Source: Brumicola pallidula DSM 14239 = ACAM 615 | GTDB lineage: Bacteria; Pseudomonadota; Gammaproteobacteria; Enterobacterales; Alteromonadaceae | Direction: 5' to 3' | Length of the DNA stretch: 64,000 nt | Assembly: GCF_000428905.1 (NCBI RefSeq) | Contig: NZ_AUAV01000008.1 | Coordinates: forward strand, 62,001-126,000 | Shown here: piece after piece, positions 1 through 9,090 of the stretch | How the letters are laid out: each line of letters begins with the position of its first letter | How positions within the stretch are numbered: position 1 is the stretch's first letter | Made by a program: the position numbers and the translations under genes | The notes under the pieces: model-generated | The model's input: only the letters and a program-made list of their open reading frames with translations | Told to the model about the DNA's origin: nothing | The model's database searches: none

Positions 1-890
1 TGATCAATTTGACGTTGATTTAAATCTAAGTCTCCCACACCTGTGCTATTTGGTGATGCTTCAGAGTTATGTCTACCACTGGGTGTTAGTTCAAGATCGG
101 CACAACAGGAATCGTTAGAACTAACGGTTTCAAAAATAAACAAAATGTCCGTGTCACCTGATGCTTCAATATCCAGCATCGCGCGAACACCTTCTTTATC
201 ATATCCACTGGTAGTTTCATTGTTGTATACGTTCTTTATATAGCCATCAAACTGTGATTTTAATACCGTTAAACTGCCGTTTACGTTGTCATTGAGTGCA
301 CCTGATACTCTGCCTTTAATACGATACTCATTATCTTGCATAAGCGTCGTTTCAAACACGCCCTCAAATTCGTCACTCGGGCGTTTAGAGGTCATGTTAA
401 TAACACCGGCAGATGCATTTTTACCAAAGAGTGTGCCTTGTGGGCCGCGCAGTACTTCAATTCTTTCTAGGTCATATAAGTCAACAAAGGCTTGCCCTGA
501 ACGACCAAGCACAACGCCATCCACTACCGTGGAAACACTTGGTTCTGCAGCCACACTAAAGGATATAGTCCCAATACCACGAATGGTAATTGCAGAATTT
601 CGGGTGGTGTTACCTTTTCTAAAGCTAACGGACGGGACGAGTGCTTGCAGTCCTTCTATGTTGGTAGAGAACGCGGCGTTGATTTGGTTTTCACGCAAAA
701 CAGTAACAGCAAGAGGAACTTCATTTAAATTTTCAACACGTTTTTGTGAAGTAACGGTAATAGTTTCGAATCCTTTGTCAGTGTCTTTCGATTCTTCTTG
801 TGCGTTAACTGTCATGCCCAACGACAAACAGGTTGTCAGCGCTAAGGCTTTTGCAATACTTTGTTGCAAAGAGCTTGGTTTAAATTTCAT
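1..890 (-). CDS. TonB-dependent receptor, N-terminal part (cut by window edge)
   Basis: Read from the ATG at 890, which follows a GGAGAA ribosome site, the frame stays open to the window edge (about 296 residues). It begins with a signal peptide (MKFKPSSLQQSIAKALALTT..., cleavage near VNAQ), then a TonB-box-like ETITVTSQKR and a plug domain with the typical ITIRGIGT, IEVLRGPQGTLFGKNAS and GVINMTSKRP segments; the beta-barrel starts at the edge. It should be an outer-membrane importer driven by TonB-ExbBD. The substrate cannot be read from the fragment, but the palindrome at 1055-1066 upstream is the one at the GH31/gntR promoter, so it probably imports the substrate of that locus. Family assignment is firm; substrate is inference. 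Confidence 0.93.
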   Translation of the reverse strand, partial: MKFKPSSLQQSIAKALALTTCLSLGMTVNAQEESKDTDKGFETITVTSQKRVENLNEVPLAVTVLRENQINAAFSTNIEGLQALVPSVSFRKGNTTRNSAITIRGIGTISFSVAAEPSVSTVVDGVVLGRSGQAFVDLYDLERIEVLRGPQGTLFGKNASAGVINMTSKRPSDEFEGVFETTLMQDNEYRIKGRVSGALNDNVNGSLTVLKSQFDGYIKNVYNNETTSGYDKEGVRAMLDIEASGDTDILFIFETVSSNDSCCADLELTPSGRHNSEASPNSTGVGDLDLNQRQID

Positions 891-1054
891 TGTGTTCTCC
901 AATTTTCCAGTATGTCTTATTTTGCCAGTCACCATTCACTCAATTAAGCAAATAATTCGGCGCAGCATTTATTGATGTATAGCAAGTTGAGAGGCTCAAC
1001 TTGGCAACTTCTATCTGCAAACGGCTTATTTTTATTAAGACTATTTTAGGTCTG

Positions 1055-1066
1055 TCTTATATAAGA
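1055..1066. promoter_or_regulatory. Putative GntR/UTRA operator, copy 1
   Basis: Perfect 12-bp palindrome TCTTATATAAGA, 165 bp upstream of the receptor start codon at 890. The same 12-mer occurs at 6399-6410 and 9048-9059, each time in a promoter region of this locus. It is probably the binding site of the regulator encoded at 6631-7380. Confidence 0.65.
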
Positions 1067-1187
1067 TAGAAGATGTAATTAAAATTTACCCAATAAGTTA
1101 ACGAGATGCAACTGTTTTGTTATTAACTTGTGATTTAAATATGTAAATATAAGTTTATATCGTTATAGTTGTGAAATACGCTTTGTG

Positions 1188-1235
1188 CAGGATTACAGGA
1201 TTACAGGATTACAGGATTACAGGATTACAGGATTA
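1188..1235. repeat. 8-bp tandem array (6 copies) starting in the dctP stop codon
   Basis: Six perfect copies of CAGGATTA on the plus strand (TAATCCTG in the direction of dctP). The TAA stop codon of dctP (1233-1235) is the first three bases of the first unit, so the array begins at the end of the reading frame and extends into the 3' untranslated region. It lies in the 342-bp gap between the two minus-strand genes; apart from the operator at 1055-1066 nothing else is recognised there. Confidence 0.95.
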
Positions 1236-2270
1236 CTGTTGAGCGTCACAGGCTGCCACAGAGCTTTCTAATAAGTTAAGCCATTCACTACCGAATTCAC
1301 TAATGAACCATCCTCGCATGTTACTAGCAGCATTTTTAAAGGCTTGTTTTTCAGCTACCGAAGGGCGATAAATAGTACCGCCTGCCTGTTCAAAGATTTT
1401 GTAAGAATTCTCTTCCTCAGTTGCAACCAGATTGTTTGCTGCAGCCTGTTGTTTCTTAAAGCCGTCTTGAATAATCGATTGAATATCGCTTGGTAGCGTT
1501 TGCCAAACCGGTTCTGAAAACCACCATAACGTTGCCATGTATGAGTGGCCATCGAGTATAATGTACTTCAAATGCTCTTGCAGCTTGGCCCCGATGATAT
1601 CTTGTATTCCATTTTTACTGCCCTCTACTACGCCTGTTGCCAATGCAGTATAGAGTTCAGCCCATGAAATTGGCGTAGGGTTTGCCCCCAATTGTTTAAC
1701 CAATTGTTGTTGGATCTCTGCTGGTGTGGTTCTAATTTTCTGGCCTTTCAAATCATCCGGTGTGTGTATCGGTTTTTTAGTGGTGGCAAAATTACGCCAG
1801 CCACCCGTGTTGGCAATACCGATAAGTCGAATTTTCAATGAGCGCTCCAATACGCTTTGTCTTATTTTGTCTAGCATTGGACCATTCAGTACACATATCG
1901 CTTGTTTGTCACTTGTAAATACATAAGGTAAATCTAGGACCTGAGCAGGTGCGAAAAAATTACCGGTGCCGCCAGCTGTGCTTGGAAACATTTCTAGTAC
2001 GCCTTGCTGCAAGTTGCTAATGCACTCAGGCACACTTCCACAAAACTGACCGGAGGTATAAATATCAACCTTGACGCGGCCCTCACTTTTGGTTTCTACA
2101 TACTCTTTAAAGGCAACCAAGCCGACGTAATCTTCATCTTGTGTTGAGGCTTGAATAGCTGCCTTTATGGTGAATTCTGCTTGCGAGCTGGTGGAGCGCA
2201 TTATGCCAGTAATACTCATTACAAACACCAGTGCATAAATTCCCAAAAGTACCTTACGTTTAGTGTTCAT
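1233..2270 (-). CDS. dctP: TRAP transporter periplasmic solute-binding subunit (DctP family)
   Basis: A 345-residue protein with an N-terminal signal/anchor segment (about residues 7-25) followed by a DctP-type solute-binding fold: GRVKVDIYTSGQFCG, LQQGVLEMF, the LKGQKIRTTPAEIQQQ segment that usually carries the carboxylate-binding arginine, and the ATGVVEGSKNGI motif. It captures an anionic solute in the periplasm and hands it to DctQM. It is the last gene of a minus-strand operon GH31-dctQ-dctM-dctP, 12 bp after dctM. TRAP systems mainly carry organic acids and acidic sugars, which suggests that the glycoside used by this locus carries a negative charge. The stop codon opens an 8-bp tandem array. 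Confidence 0.93.
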   Translation of the reverse strand: MNTKRKVLLGIYALVFVMSITGIMRSTSSQAEFTIKAAIQASTQDEDYVGLVAFKEYVETKSEGRVKVDIYTSGQFCGSVPECISNLQQGVLEMFPSTAGGTGNFFAPAQVLDLPYVFTSDKQAICVLNGPMLDKIRQSVLERSLKIRLIGIANTGGWRNFATTKKPIHTPDDLKGQKIRTTPAEIQQQLVKQLGANPTPISWAELYTALATGVVEGSKNGIQDIIGAKLQEHLKYIILDGHSYMATLWWFSEPVWQTLPSDIQSIIQDGFKKQQAAANNLVATEEENSYKIFEQAGGTIYRPSVAEKQAFKNAASNMRGWFISEFGSEWLNLLESSVAACDAQQ

Positions 2271-2282
2271 AATGATAGATCC

Positions 2283-3569
2283 TTAGGCAAATCCAAATAA
2301 GCGAGGAAGGGTCATAGTGACCGCAGGAAAATACGTGATAATGAATATAACAATGGCCTCAACAGCTAAAAATGGGAGCATTTCTAAGGCGATATTCTCG
2401 GTTTTTTCGCCCGATACCGAAGCGGCCACAAATAACACTAACCCCATTGGTGGTGTGGCTAAGCCCACCGTTAAGTTTACGCACATTATAACCGCAAAAT
2501 GCAGGGGATCGATGCCTAGTGAGATAAAGATAGGCGCAAGCACCGGCCCTAAAATTAGAATGGCTGGACCAGCGTCGAGAAACATGCCAATAGCGAACAA
2601 GAATAGATTGATGATTAGAAGCAGCAACAACACGTTTGAGGTGATACCTATTATATTTGCAGCTAATGAATCGGCTAAGCCTGAGACAGTGATGATCCAA
2701 GCAAAGGTTACAGCGGAGCCGACCAATAATAAAATAGTGCCAGACTGAACTGCGGCATTGACTAAAATTGCAGGTAACTGGCTAATGCGCAGTGTGTTGG
2801 TGATAAATAAAGTAACAATAAATGCATAGCCTACCGCCACAGCAGCGGCTTCGGTGGGGGTAAATACGCCAGCAATAATTCCACCTAATAAGATGATAGG
2901 CGTTAATAATGGTAAAAAAGATACCTTAAAAGCAGACCCGCGCTCGGCCCATGACGCTTTTTTGTTAGCGATTGGGTAATTACGTTTTTTGGCTATACGA
3001 TTGGTTACTATCATTAAGCCAACACATATCATTAGTCCGGGTAATATACCTGCCAAGAACATGCCTGCAACGGATACATTCATAATAAATGCATATAAAA
3101 TCATAATTCCGGAGGGCGGAATAATAGGTCCTATTACGGAAGATGCCGCCGTAACAGCAGCGGCAAACCGGCGGCTATAGCCATTTTGTTCCATTGCGGG
3201 GATCAACATTTTTCCTAGCGCTGATGTATCTGCTACTGCAGAGCCCGACAAACCCGCAAACAGCACTGACGAGAGTATATTAACTTGTGCTAAGCCACCG
3301 CGGTAGTGTCCAATAAGACTTTGGCAAAAGCGCACAATAGATTGCGTGATCCCGCCTTGATTCATCAACTCACCAGCAAGTATAAAAAAGGGCACTGCCA
3401 TTAGAGGAAAGGAATTCATTCCTGAAAATAATCGGTTTAACAGGGCAGAGAAAAACACCTCGTTGCCATCAATCATTAAGCTCACGCCGGGGCCTACCAG
3501 TAGAGCAAACACAACGGGCGTTCCGGCAGTAAGTAAGAGAATGAATATCCAAATATAACTTAACGACAT
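2283..3569 (-). CDS. dctM: TRAP transporter large permease subunit (DctM)
   Basis: A multi-spanning membrane protein of 428 residues with DctM landmarks: an FGMNSFPLMAVPFFILAGELMN-type region, GLSGSAVADTSALG, the IIPPSGIMILYAF segment, GVFTPTEAAAVAV and NLTVGLATPPMG. It forms the sodium-coupled translocation path of the TRAP transporter. I start it at the ATG at 3569 (MSLSYIW), preceded by AGGGAG at good spacing and 1 bp from the dctQ stop; the frame extends 16 codons further upstream into dctQ but that longer start has no support. Operon with dctQ upstream and dctP downstream. Confidence 0.94.
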   Translation of the reverse strand: MSLSYIWIFILLLTAGTPVVFALLVGPGVSLMIDGNEVFFSALLNRLFSGMNSFPLMAVPFFILAGELMNQGGITQSIVRFCQSLIGHYRGGLAQVNILSSVLFAGLSGSAVADTSALGKMLIPAMEQNGYSRRFAAAVTAASSVIGPIIPPSGIMILYAFIMNVSVAGMFLAGILPGLMICVGLMIVTNRIAKKRNYPIANKKASWAERGSAFKVSFLPLLTPIILLGGIIAGVFTPTEAAAVAVGYAFIVTLFITNTLRISQLPAILVNAAVQSGTILLLVGSAVTFAWIITVSGLADSLAANIIGITSNVLLLLLIINLFLFAIGMFLDAGPAILILGPVLAPIFISLGIDPLHFAVIMCVNLTVGLATPPMGLVLFVAASVSGEKTENIALEMLPFLAVEAIVIFIITYFPAVTMTLPRLFGFA

Positions 3570-3570
3570 A

Positions 3571-4125
3571 CTATTGTGCTCCCTGCTTTGAGTCTGCACT
3601 ATTGGGTGTGCCGCCATGATGAGGGATCAGTGGTGAACTGAGTTGTTGAATGATCCTTTCAACGCCTACTAAAAACAGCGAGCCAAAAGCAAAGGGCATA
3701 CAAAGGTAAAAAAACCATAATTTAACCTGCACAGAAGCGGCTGTGATAGTCATGCCTCCGGCAACAAAACTGATGCTCTGCACAAAAAATATTGCGCTAA
3801 TAAGCATAATGAGGATCGTAATTATTATTTCAGCAATTCGTTTTGGTAATACGGGTAAAGCATCGTGGAACATTTCAATAGACACATTTAAATGCTCTCT
3901 ATAAGCCCAAGGGGAGACCAAACAGGCAATCCATACCATCGCAAATTTAGAAAGCTCTTCGGTCCAGGTTAATGAGTCGTTTAACACATAGCGAAAAACA
4001 ACTTGTGCTAAAATCATGACCACCATTAGCGCTAATAAAAAACCGGCAAGGTACTTAGCACTTCTTGCAATGTGGAAATTAAGAACACCTAAAACGGTAT
4101 TCAACTGTATGATAAATGACATCAT
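3571..4125 (-). CDS. dctQ: TRAP transporter small permease subunit (DctQ)
   Basis: A 184-residue protein with about four membrane segments and the DctQ signature region (FRYVLNDSLTWTEELSKFAMVW, then the REHLNVSIEMFHDALP stretch). It couples the binding protein DctP to the DctM channel in the inner membrane. It starts 46 bp after the GH31 stop and ends 1 bp before dctM, so the four genes are almost certainly one transcript. The last 20 residues are polar and end in the cytoplasm. Confidence 0.93.
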   Translation of the reverse strand: MMSFIIQLNTVLGVLNFHIARSAKYLAGFLLALMVVMILAQVVFRYVLNDSLTWTEELSKFAMVWIACLVSPWAYREHLNVSIEMFHDALPVLPKRIAEIIITILIMLISAIFFVQSISFVAGGMTITAASVQVKLWFFYLCMPFAFGSLFLVGVERIIQQLSSPLIPHHGGTPNSADSKQGAQ

Positions 4126-4170
4126 GAAACGCTTATTCCTGTTGGCATCGTATTATTAATATATTCTGAC

Positions 4171-6273
4171 CTACTGGTTAATATCATGATCTGGCCAATG
4201 CGGTAGGTTGTCAGTATGTTCGTAGTCGACGGTAAGCATTTCAACGTTTTCTACGTTTACACCAATCGGGATGGAATGATGCTCAGGAACAAATACCGCT
4301 ATCTCATCCAGCTCAAGTGTGAGTTCGAGCACCTGATGGCCCGCGTATTTTTGTTTATTTGGAAAACGTGTCCAATTACCTTGAGGTAAATAAACGTCTA
4401 CTCTTCCCTCTGGATTAGTGCAGGGGGCGACCAACAGGCTATCCCCAAACATAAATTGTAACTCGAACGAATGGGCAAGGCGTTGGTCTGGAAATGCGAG
4501 TGCCATTGCTCGCATAACAGGTAAGCCTGATTTGCTCGACTGCTTCATCGTGTTATAAATGTACGGCATGAGTTGGTAGCGTAGTTTGATCGCTTTATTG
4601 GCTGCATTTTCAGCATCGGTGGCATAACTCCACGGCTCGCGCTGACCAATACCGTGTAATCTTATGTGTGCTGAAAACACAGCAGCTTGAGTCCATCGAG
4701 CGAACAAGATCGAGTCGCGTGTATCTTTGTAAAATCCGCCCACGTCGGTGGCAAAGAAAGGTGCACCAGACATACCCCATGACAACGCGCCTCGAATACT
4801 GCCTATCAATCCACCCCAATCTGCCTGAGGATCTCCGCCCCATTGGCTGGGAAAACGTTGTGAGCCGGTCCATGCTGAGCGGCTGAATAAAAATGGACCG
4901 GTTTTACTATATTTTTCTGCTGCCTCATAAACACAACGGTTGTAAAGCAAACTATAGACATTGTGTAGTCTATTGCCACTATCTCCATTATGCGCAAGCA
5001 TGTTGTCGTCTTCAACTTGCTCTCCAAAATCGGCTTTTATCATGTCAACGCCTAAATCAAACAAAGGCTTGTGCGATGTAAGCCAAAATTGATACGCCTC
5101 AGGGTGAGTAAAATCAACTATTCCTGATTCAGGGAGAGGTGTTAACACCTCCGCAAACGCACTCGTATCCCATTTGTAACGATAAGCTTCGCCGGTTCTC
5201 TTGTCTTTCAGTAACCAACCTTTACGCGCCATTTCATCAAACAATTTGTTTTGTACAGAAACCAATGGGTATTCCCAAATACACACCTTAAAGTTTTGTT
5301 CTTTTAATGCATCTATAACGGCGGCGGGATTATCAAAGCGTTTGGGATCCCATTCAAATGCAAATCGAGTATCGGTGTCTTGCCAAGCTCTGCCATCTAA
5401 GGTGATCACATCACAAGGCAGGTGATTGTCGCGCACCGCTTTGGCTGTTGCCAATAATTCAGGAACGTCTTTGTAATAGGCTTTGGAAAGGATTAGGCCC
5501 AGACTCCATAATGGCGGTACGGGCGAGCGACCCGTTAAATGGGTATATTGCTCAATAATTTGTGCACCGTTTTCACCGTCTAGTAGAAAAATATCAAGGG
5601 CTTGATCTTCAATTAGCACGGAGTAACCGCGCTGCGACCAAGCAGCATAACCAACAGCATGCGTTACTGGTGAGGGTGTATGCACAAAAAGCCCCCAGCC
5701 TTTAGGGCTCCACGCAAACGGTGTGTTTTTATATGAAATTTCAGCATTCACGCCCAAAGCATCGTGGTTATAAGACCTAATTAATTGCCCACGTTTATTT
5801 AATCCAGACCACTTTTCACCTAAACCATAAACGGCTTCTTCCGCACCCAAATCAATACTAAATAGCCAGCCTTGCGGTGTTTTTGCCATGGGGGGTAATC
5901 TGAATTGGCGCACAAAGTGACCGTCGTTAGGTGTTTTTTGTTTGATTTCACCCGATTTTTTCCATTCGAATGCGAAAGGTCTATGTTGTATTTCAATGCT
6001 ATGATTTTGAGCGATAATTTGAGTATGTGTTGAACTTGATGTAATCGAGGCTGCAAAAACCGACGGCTGATTTACCAGTATGCCGTAATCGTTGACCGTA
6101 AATTGATGTTCATTTTGAATTCTGACACCCATTTCGCTAATACTTAATGTTAGCTCACCGTGATTGGTCTGGATCAATACCTCTCCGCTGGGTAATAATT
6201 GACATTTACCGGTAATTTCAGTTTGTGCAACACTGTTCCAGTCGGGAGTAGAAAGTTCAAACATGTTGTTCAA
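4171..6273 (-). CDS. Glycoside hydrolase family 31 enzyme (YicI-like layout)
   Basis: A 700-residue GH31 enzyme without a signal peptide, so probably cytoplasmic and acting after TRAP import. The N-terminal beta-sandwich has VYGLGEKWSGLNKRG (about 148-162). The catalytic barrel shows FEWDPKRF (306-313), the nucleophile in KADFGE (Asp415) and the acid/base in WGGD (Asp481), followed by GGALSWGMSG-like and TDVGGFY segments. Motif spacing matches the YicI alpha-xylosidase branch, not the YihQ sulfoquinovosidase branch. Yet at the start of TRFAFEW there is an arginine (Arg303) where I recall YihQ having its sulfonate-binding Arg301, while YicI has Trp. Substrate is therefore open: alpha-xyloside, alpha-galactoside or a sulfoquinovoside. 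First gene of the TRAP operon, with an operator upstream. Confidence 0.9.
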   Translation of the reverse strand: MNNMFELSTPDWNSVAQTEITGKCQLLPSGEVLIQTNHGELTLSISEMGVRIQNEHQFTVNDYGILVNQPSVFAASITSSSTHTQIIAQNHSIEIQHRPFAFEWKKSGEIKQKTPNDGHFVRQFRLPPMAKTPQGWLFSIDLGAEEAVYGLGEKWSGLNKRGQLIRSYNHDALGVNAEISYKNTPFAWSPKGWGLFVHTPSPVTHAVGYAAWSQRGYSVLIEDQALDIFLLDGENGAQIIEQYTHLTGRSPVPPLWSLGLILSKAYYKDVPELLATAKAVRDNHLPCDVITLDGRAWQDTDTRFAFEWDPKRFDNPAAVIDALKEQNFKVCIWEYPLVSVQNKLFDEMARKGWLLKDKRTGEAYRYKWDTSAFAEVLTPLPESGIVDFTHPEAYQFWLTSHKPLFDLGVDMIKADFGEQVEDDNMLAHNGDSGNRLHNVYSLLYNRCVYEAAEKYSKTGPFLFSRSAWTGSQRFPSQWGGDPQADWGGLIGSIRGALSWGMSGAPFFATDVGGFYKDTRDSILFARWTQAAVFSAHIRLHGIGQREPWSYATDAENAANKAIKLRYQLMPYIYNTMKQSSKSGLPVMRAMALAFPDQRLAHSFELQFMFGDSLLVAPCTNPEGRVDVYLPQGNWTRFPNKQKYAGHQVLELTLELDEIAVFVPEHHSIPIGVNVENVEMLTVDYEHTDNLPHWPDHDINQ

Positions 6274-6630
6274 ATCCTTTGTAGTAAATGATGAATAAGT
6301 AAGTTTAGTATTAGTCAGTTGTTATGTGACATGAAAATAGAATATTTAAACGACGATTGTGTTGCCTCATTACTTATCTAATGAGTTAACTTTCCCTGTC
6401 TTATATAAGACATAAGTTATTATAATGTTAAATTGTTGTCAATTACGTTCTGTGTTTAAAATAATGATTACATTTATTAGATGCGATAACGATGAGGTTT
6501 TGCAACGACATTGTGCGACGATATTAGGCCATCTAATATGCCCTCTAAGGCAGTATTAACATAAGAAAGCTTGATATTTATGTACTATTAATATTATTCT
6601 CATCAATAATTTCATTTTTTTAGTGAATTT
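6274..6630. promoter_or_regulatory. Divergent promoter region between GH31 operon and gntR
   Basis: A 357-bp AT-rich gap between divergent genes. Besides the 16-bp operator (6397-6412) it holds a second inverted repeat at 6366-6385, CTCATTA and TAATGAG around a 6-bp spacer. No open frame of note. It should carry both promoters, so the repressor can control itself and the operon. Confidence 0.6.
6397..6412. promoter_or_regulatory. Putative GntR/UTRA operator, copy 2 (best match)
   Basis: Perfect 16-bp palindrome TGTCTTATATAAGACA midway between the GH31 start (6273) and the gntR start (6631). This is the longest version of the motif; the copies at 1055 and 9048 share the central 12 bp. Confidence 0.7.
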
Positions 6631-7380
6631 ATGAAGAACAATAGATTTGATAATAAGCTCAGTCAAACCGGAGTCGTATTTCAGCCTCTGTACACGCAAG
6701 TTGAAAACCACGTTAAGCAGCTAATTGTTGAGCAGCGCTGGAAGCCCGGTGAAATGTTGCCCAATGAATTTCAATTGGCTGAAGAACTTGGAGTGAGTCA
6801 AGGAACCGTGCGTAAGGCGTTAAATGGATTAACTAGCGCCAAAATACTCAGCAGACGCCAAGGGGTGGGAACGTTTGTGTCAGAGCACACAAATCAGGAT
6901 AGTTTGTATCGTTATTATCCGATTATTTGTGACGGCAAAGCACCAGAGCTTCCTAAAGCTGAGCTTTTGTCATTGGAATTGATAAAGGTACCTAAAAATG
7001 TACTTGCTGCATTTGGCACTGAAGGGAATATGAAGGTATTTGAGGTGTTGAGGCGCAGGATCCTAAATAATGAATTTTGTATATTTGAAAAAATATACTT
7101 ACCACATACCTATTTTAAAGCATTAGAGGGAACCCAAGAGCTGCCCCATACCCTTTATCATTTCTATCAAACTCAATTTAACCTTACAGTTCAAGCAACG
7201 ACTGACAGAATTAAAGCGGATATTGCTACCGCAGAAGATGCAAGATTACTGGGGGTCAAAAAAGGCGATGCTCTTTTAGAAGTGCAGCGCATAGCACATT
7301 CGCTTGATGGAAAAGCTATTGAGTTTAGAATTAGCCGTTGTAGAAGTGACAATTATCATTATTTAGTAGAGTCGACGTGA
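6631..7380 (+). CDS. GntR-family transcriptional regulator with UTRA ligand domain (HutC subfamily)
   Basis: 249 residues. An N-terminal winged helix (about 16-86) carries PLYTQVENHVKQLI, LPNEFQLAEELGVSQGTVRKAL and RRQGVGTFV, typical of GntR proteins; the rest (about 100-240) is a UTRA effector-binding domain ending in a GKAIEFRISRCRSDNYHY region. Such proteins are usually repressors released by a sugar or acid metabolite. It is divergent from the GH31-TRAP operon, with the 16-bp palindrome TGTCTTATATAAGACA between them and the same core before the TonB receptor and the reductase operon. I infer that it controls all of these and itself. Effector unknown. Confidence 0.93.
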   Translation: MKNNRFDNKLSQTGVVFQPLYTQVENHVKQLIVEQRWKPGEMLPNEFQLAEELGVSQGTVRKALNGLTSAKILSRRQGVGTFVSEHTNQDSLYRYYPIICDGKAPELPKAELLSLELIKVPKNVLAAFGTEGNMKVFEVLRRRILNNEFCIFEKIYLPHTYFKALEGTQELPHTLYHFYQTQFNLTVQATTDRIKADIATAEDARLLGVKKGDALLEVQRIAHSLDGKAIEFRISRCRSDNYHYLVEST

Positions 7381-7476
7381 GTTGTCGAGCTAAGTAATAA
7401 TGCCATATTTTATAATATTAGTTAAAAAAGCAGCTATTGTTGACCTTATCAACATCATCGTTGCAGAGAGATCAGA

Positions 7477-8745
7477 ATGAAATTATATGTCTTACTAGTA
7501 AGCAGCATTTTATTGACCGCGTGTTCTACGGTGCAAAAAGAACAAACATCTACGATGGATAACAACGTAAATATCCAAGGTTTATCGCAACAGCGTCTTG
7601 GTAAAATTGATAGCGCGATGCAAAAGTATACGAAAACTGGCAAGCTCGCCGGTACCGTAACGCTTGTTGCTCGGGATCAAAAAATTGTCCATTTGTCGGC
7701 AAATGGTAAGCGAGATCTTGAACGTGGAGAAGAGATGACCACGGATACTATCTTTCGCATATATTCTATGACGAAGCCAATTACTGCGGTCGCGGCCCTT
7801 ACCTTATGGGAACAAGGTAAATTCCACATGTATGATCCTATTGAAAAATACTTACCAGAATTAGCTGGGCTCAAAGTCTATGCCGGTGGTGAGGCCGAGA
7901 ACATTCAACTAGAAGCCGCTAAAAGTCCGATACGTATCATTGATTTATTTTTACACACTGCTGGGTTTTCATACGGGTTCACAAACAGTGCCGTTGACAA
8001 ACTATACAAAGCGTTACCCCCTTTGTCCAACGCAGACAGCTTAGATACTGTGTTAAAACGCATTGCCACATTACCGTTAAATCACCAACCCGGCACTCAA
8101 TGGCACTATGGTATAAATACCGATATTATTGGTTTTTTGATTGAGCGTATTAGCGGTATGAAGCTTGGCGAATATATGCAGAAAGTGATTTTTACCCCCT
8201 TAAAAATGACGGATACAGCTTTTTATGTTCCTCCCAATAAAGTTGACAGGCTCGCTCAAATATATGGTCCCGGAAAAAATGGCGAAATAAGCGTGCTTGA
8301 TTCACCGCCAGTAGGTGATTTTTTATCAGATCCTTCTGTGCATAATGGTGGTGGTGGTTTGGTGTCGACTATTAGTGACTACTACATATTTACGCAAATG
8401 TTGTTAAATGGCGGCGAGTATAGAGGGCAAAGAATATTAGGCCGCAAAACGGTCGACTACTTAAGCTCTAATCATTTACCTGCAAACTTAATTCCCTTTT
8501 CACCTACTTCTCATGGAGAAGGTTATGCTTTGGCCATGTCGGTTACCGTTGATAGCGGCGACGCATTGCTTATGGGTTCAGACGGTGATTACGGATGGGG
8601 CGGTGCAGCATCAACTTATTTTAGAATAGATCCTAAAGAAAATATGATTGTGATCATGATGTCACAGTTCGTCCCTTCTGCTTTTTATCCTATTAGGCAC
8701 GACTTTAAAAATACGGTTTATCAGTCATTGATAGATGAGCAGTAA
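7477..8745 (+). CDS. Serine hydrolase, class C beta-lactamase/esterase fold, lipoprotein
   Basis: 422 residues with a lipoprotein signal (LLVSSILLTAC, lipidated Cys at about residue 16). The beta-lactamase-like fold has the nucleophile motif SMTK (SxxK, about residue 96), a WHYGINTDI tyrosine motif (YxN) and a C-terminal GWGGAAST in place of KTG. This set is typical of EstB-like esterases and peptidase-like hydrolases and not of true beta-lactamases. It is anchored in the envelope, probably the outer membrane. It sits between gntR and the reductase operon and has no copy of the palindrome in front, so membership of the regulon is uncertain. If the locus uses a glycolipid, it could remove acyl chains; this is only a guess from context. 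Confidence 0.88.
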   Translation: MKLYVLLVSSILLTACSTVQKEQTSTMDNNVNIQGLSQQRLGKIDSAMQKYTKTGKLAGTVTLVARDQKIVHLSANGKRDLERGEEMTTDTIFRIYSMTKPITAVAALTLWEQGKFHMYDPIEKYLPELAGLKVYAGGEAENIQLEAAKSPIRIIDLFLHTAGFSYGFTNSAVDKLYKALPPLSNADSLDTVLKRIATLPLNHQPGTQWHYGINTDIIGFLIERISGMKLGEYMQKVIFTPLKMTDTAFYVPPNKVDRLAQIYGPGKNGEISVLDSPPVGDFLSDPSVHNGGGGLVSTISDYYIFTQMLLNGGEYRGQRILGRKTVDYLSSNHLPANLIPFSPTSHGEGYALAMSVTVDSGDALLMGSDGDYGWGGAASTYFRIDPKENMIVIMMSQFVPSAFYPIRHDFKNTVYQSLIDEQ

Positions 8746-9047
8746 GGTGTTCATTTTTTTAAATTGACGATATTTTCACAGGCGTGGCGCCACCCAAGTC
8801 AGTCTGCCAGTGCCTGGCTATTTTCAAGGTTGTTTAGTCACGCGAAAACTGTTTTTAGCGACGTATGGTGAAGTCCTTTAAGTACAGCGTAGCCTGCGTT
8901 TTCCTCCAGCAGTCTATCATATAGTTACGATTACTTAGCCGGAAATTCATCAGATCCAATTGTTTTTAGCCGTAAGTCAGTAAATTAAATTTAGTGACTC
9001 ATTTAAGCGTTCGTATTGACAAAATTTGAACAGTACCTTAACTTATA
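8746..9047. other. Intergenic stretch without a recognised gene
   Basis: About 300 bp after the serine hydrolase. It contains a 10-bp palindrome GTGGCGCCAC (8784-8793) and a possible -35 box TTGACA (9016-9021) for the reductase operon. No convincing open frame on either strand. Confidence 0.5.
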
Positions 9048-9059
9048 TCTTATATAAGA
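9048..9059. promoter_or_regulatory. Putative GntR/UTRA operator, copy 3
   Basis: Perfect palindrome TCTTATATAAGA, 31 bp upstream of the aldo-keto reductase start codon and 26 bp after a TTGACA box, a position where a bound repressor would block transcription. Same core as at 1055 and 6399. Confidence 0.65.
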
Positions 9060-9090
9060 CCTAACGAAAGAAAGTAAGGGGGTATTTAAG

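Noticed and set aside
286-975. A 229-codon plus-strand frame at the left end
   Set aside because: It is antisense to the TonB-receptor gene, which has a signal peptide, ribosome site and clear plug motifs.
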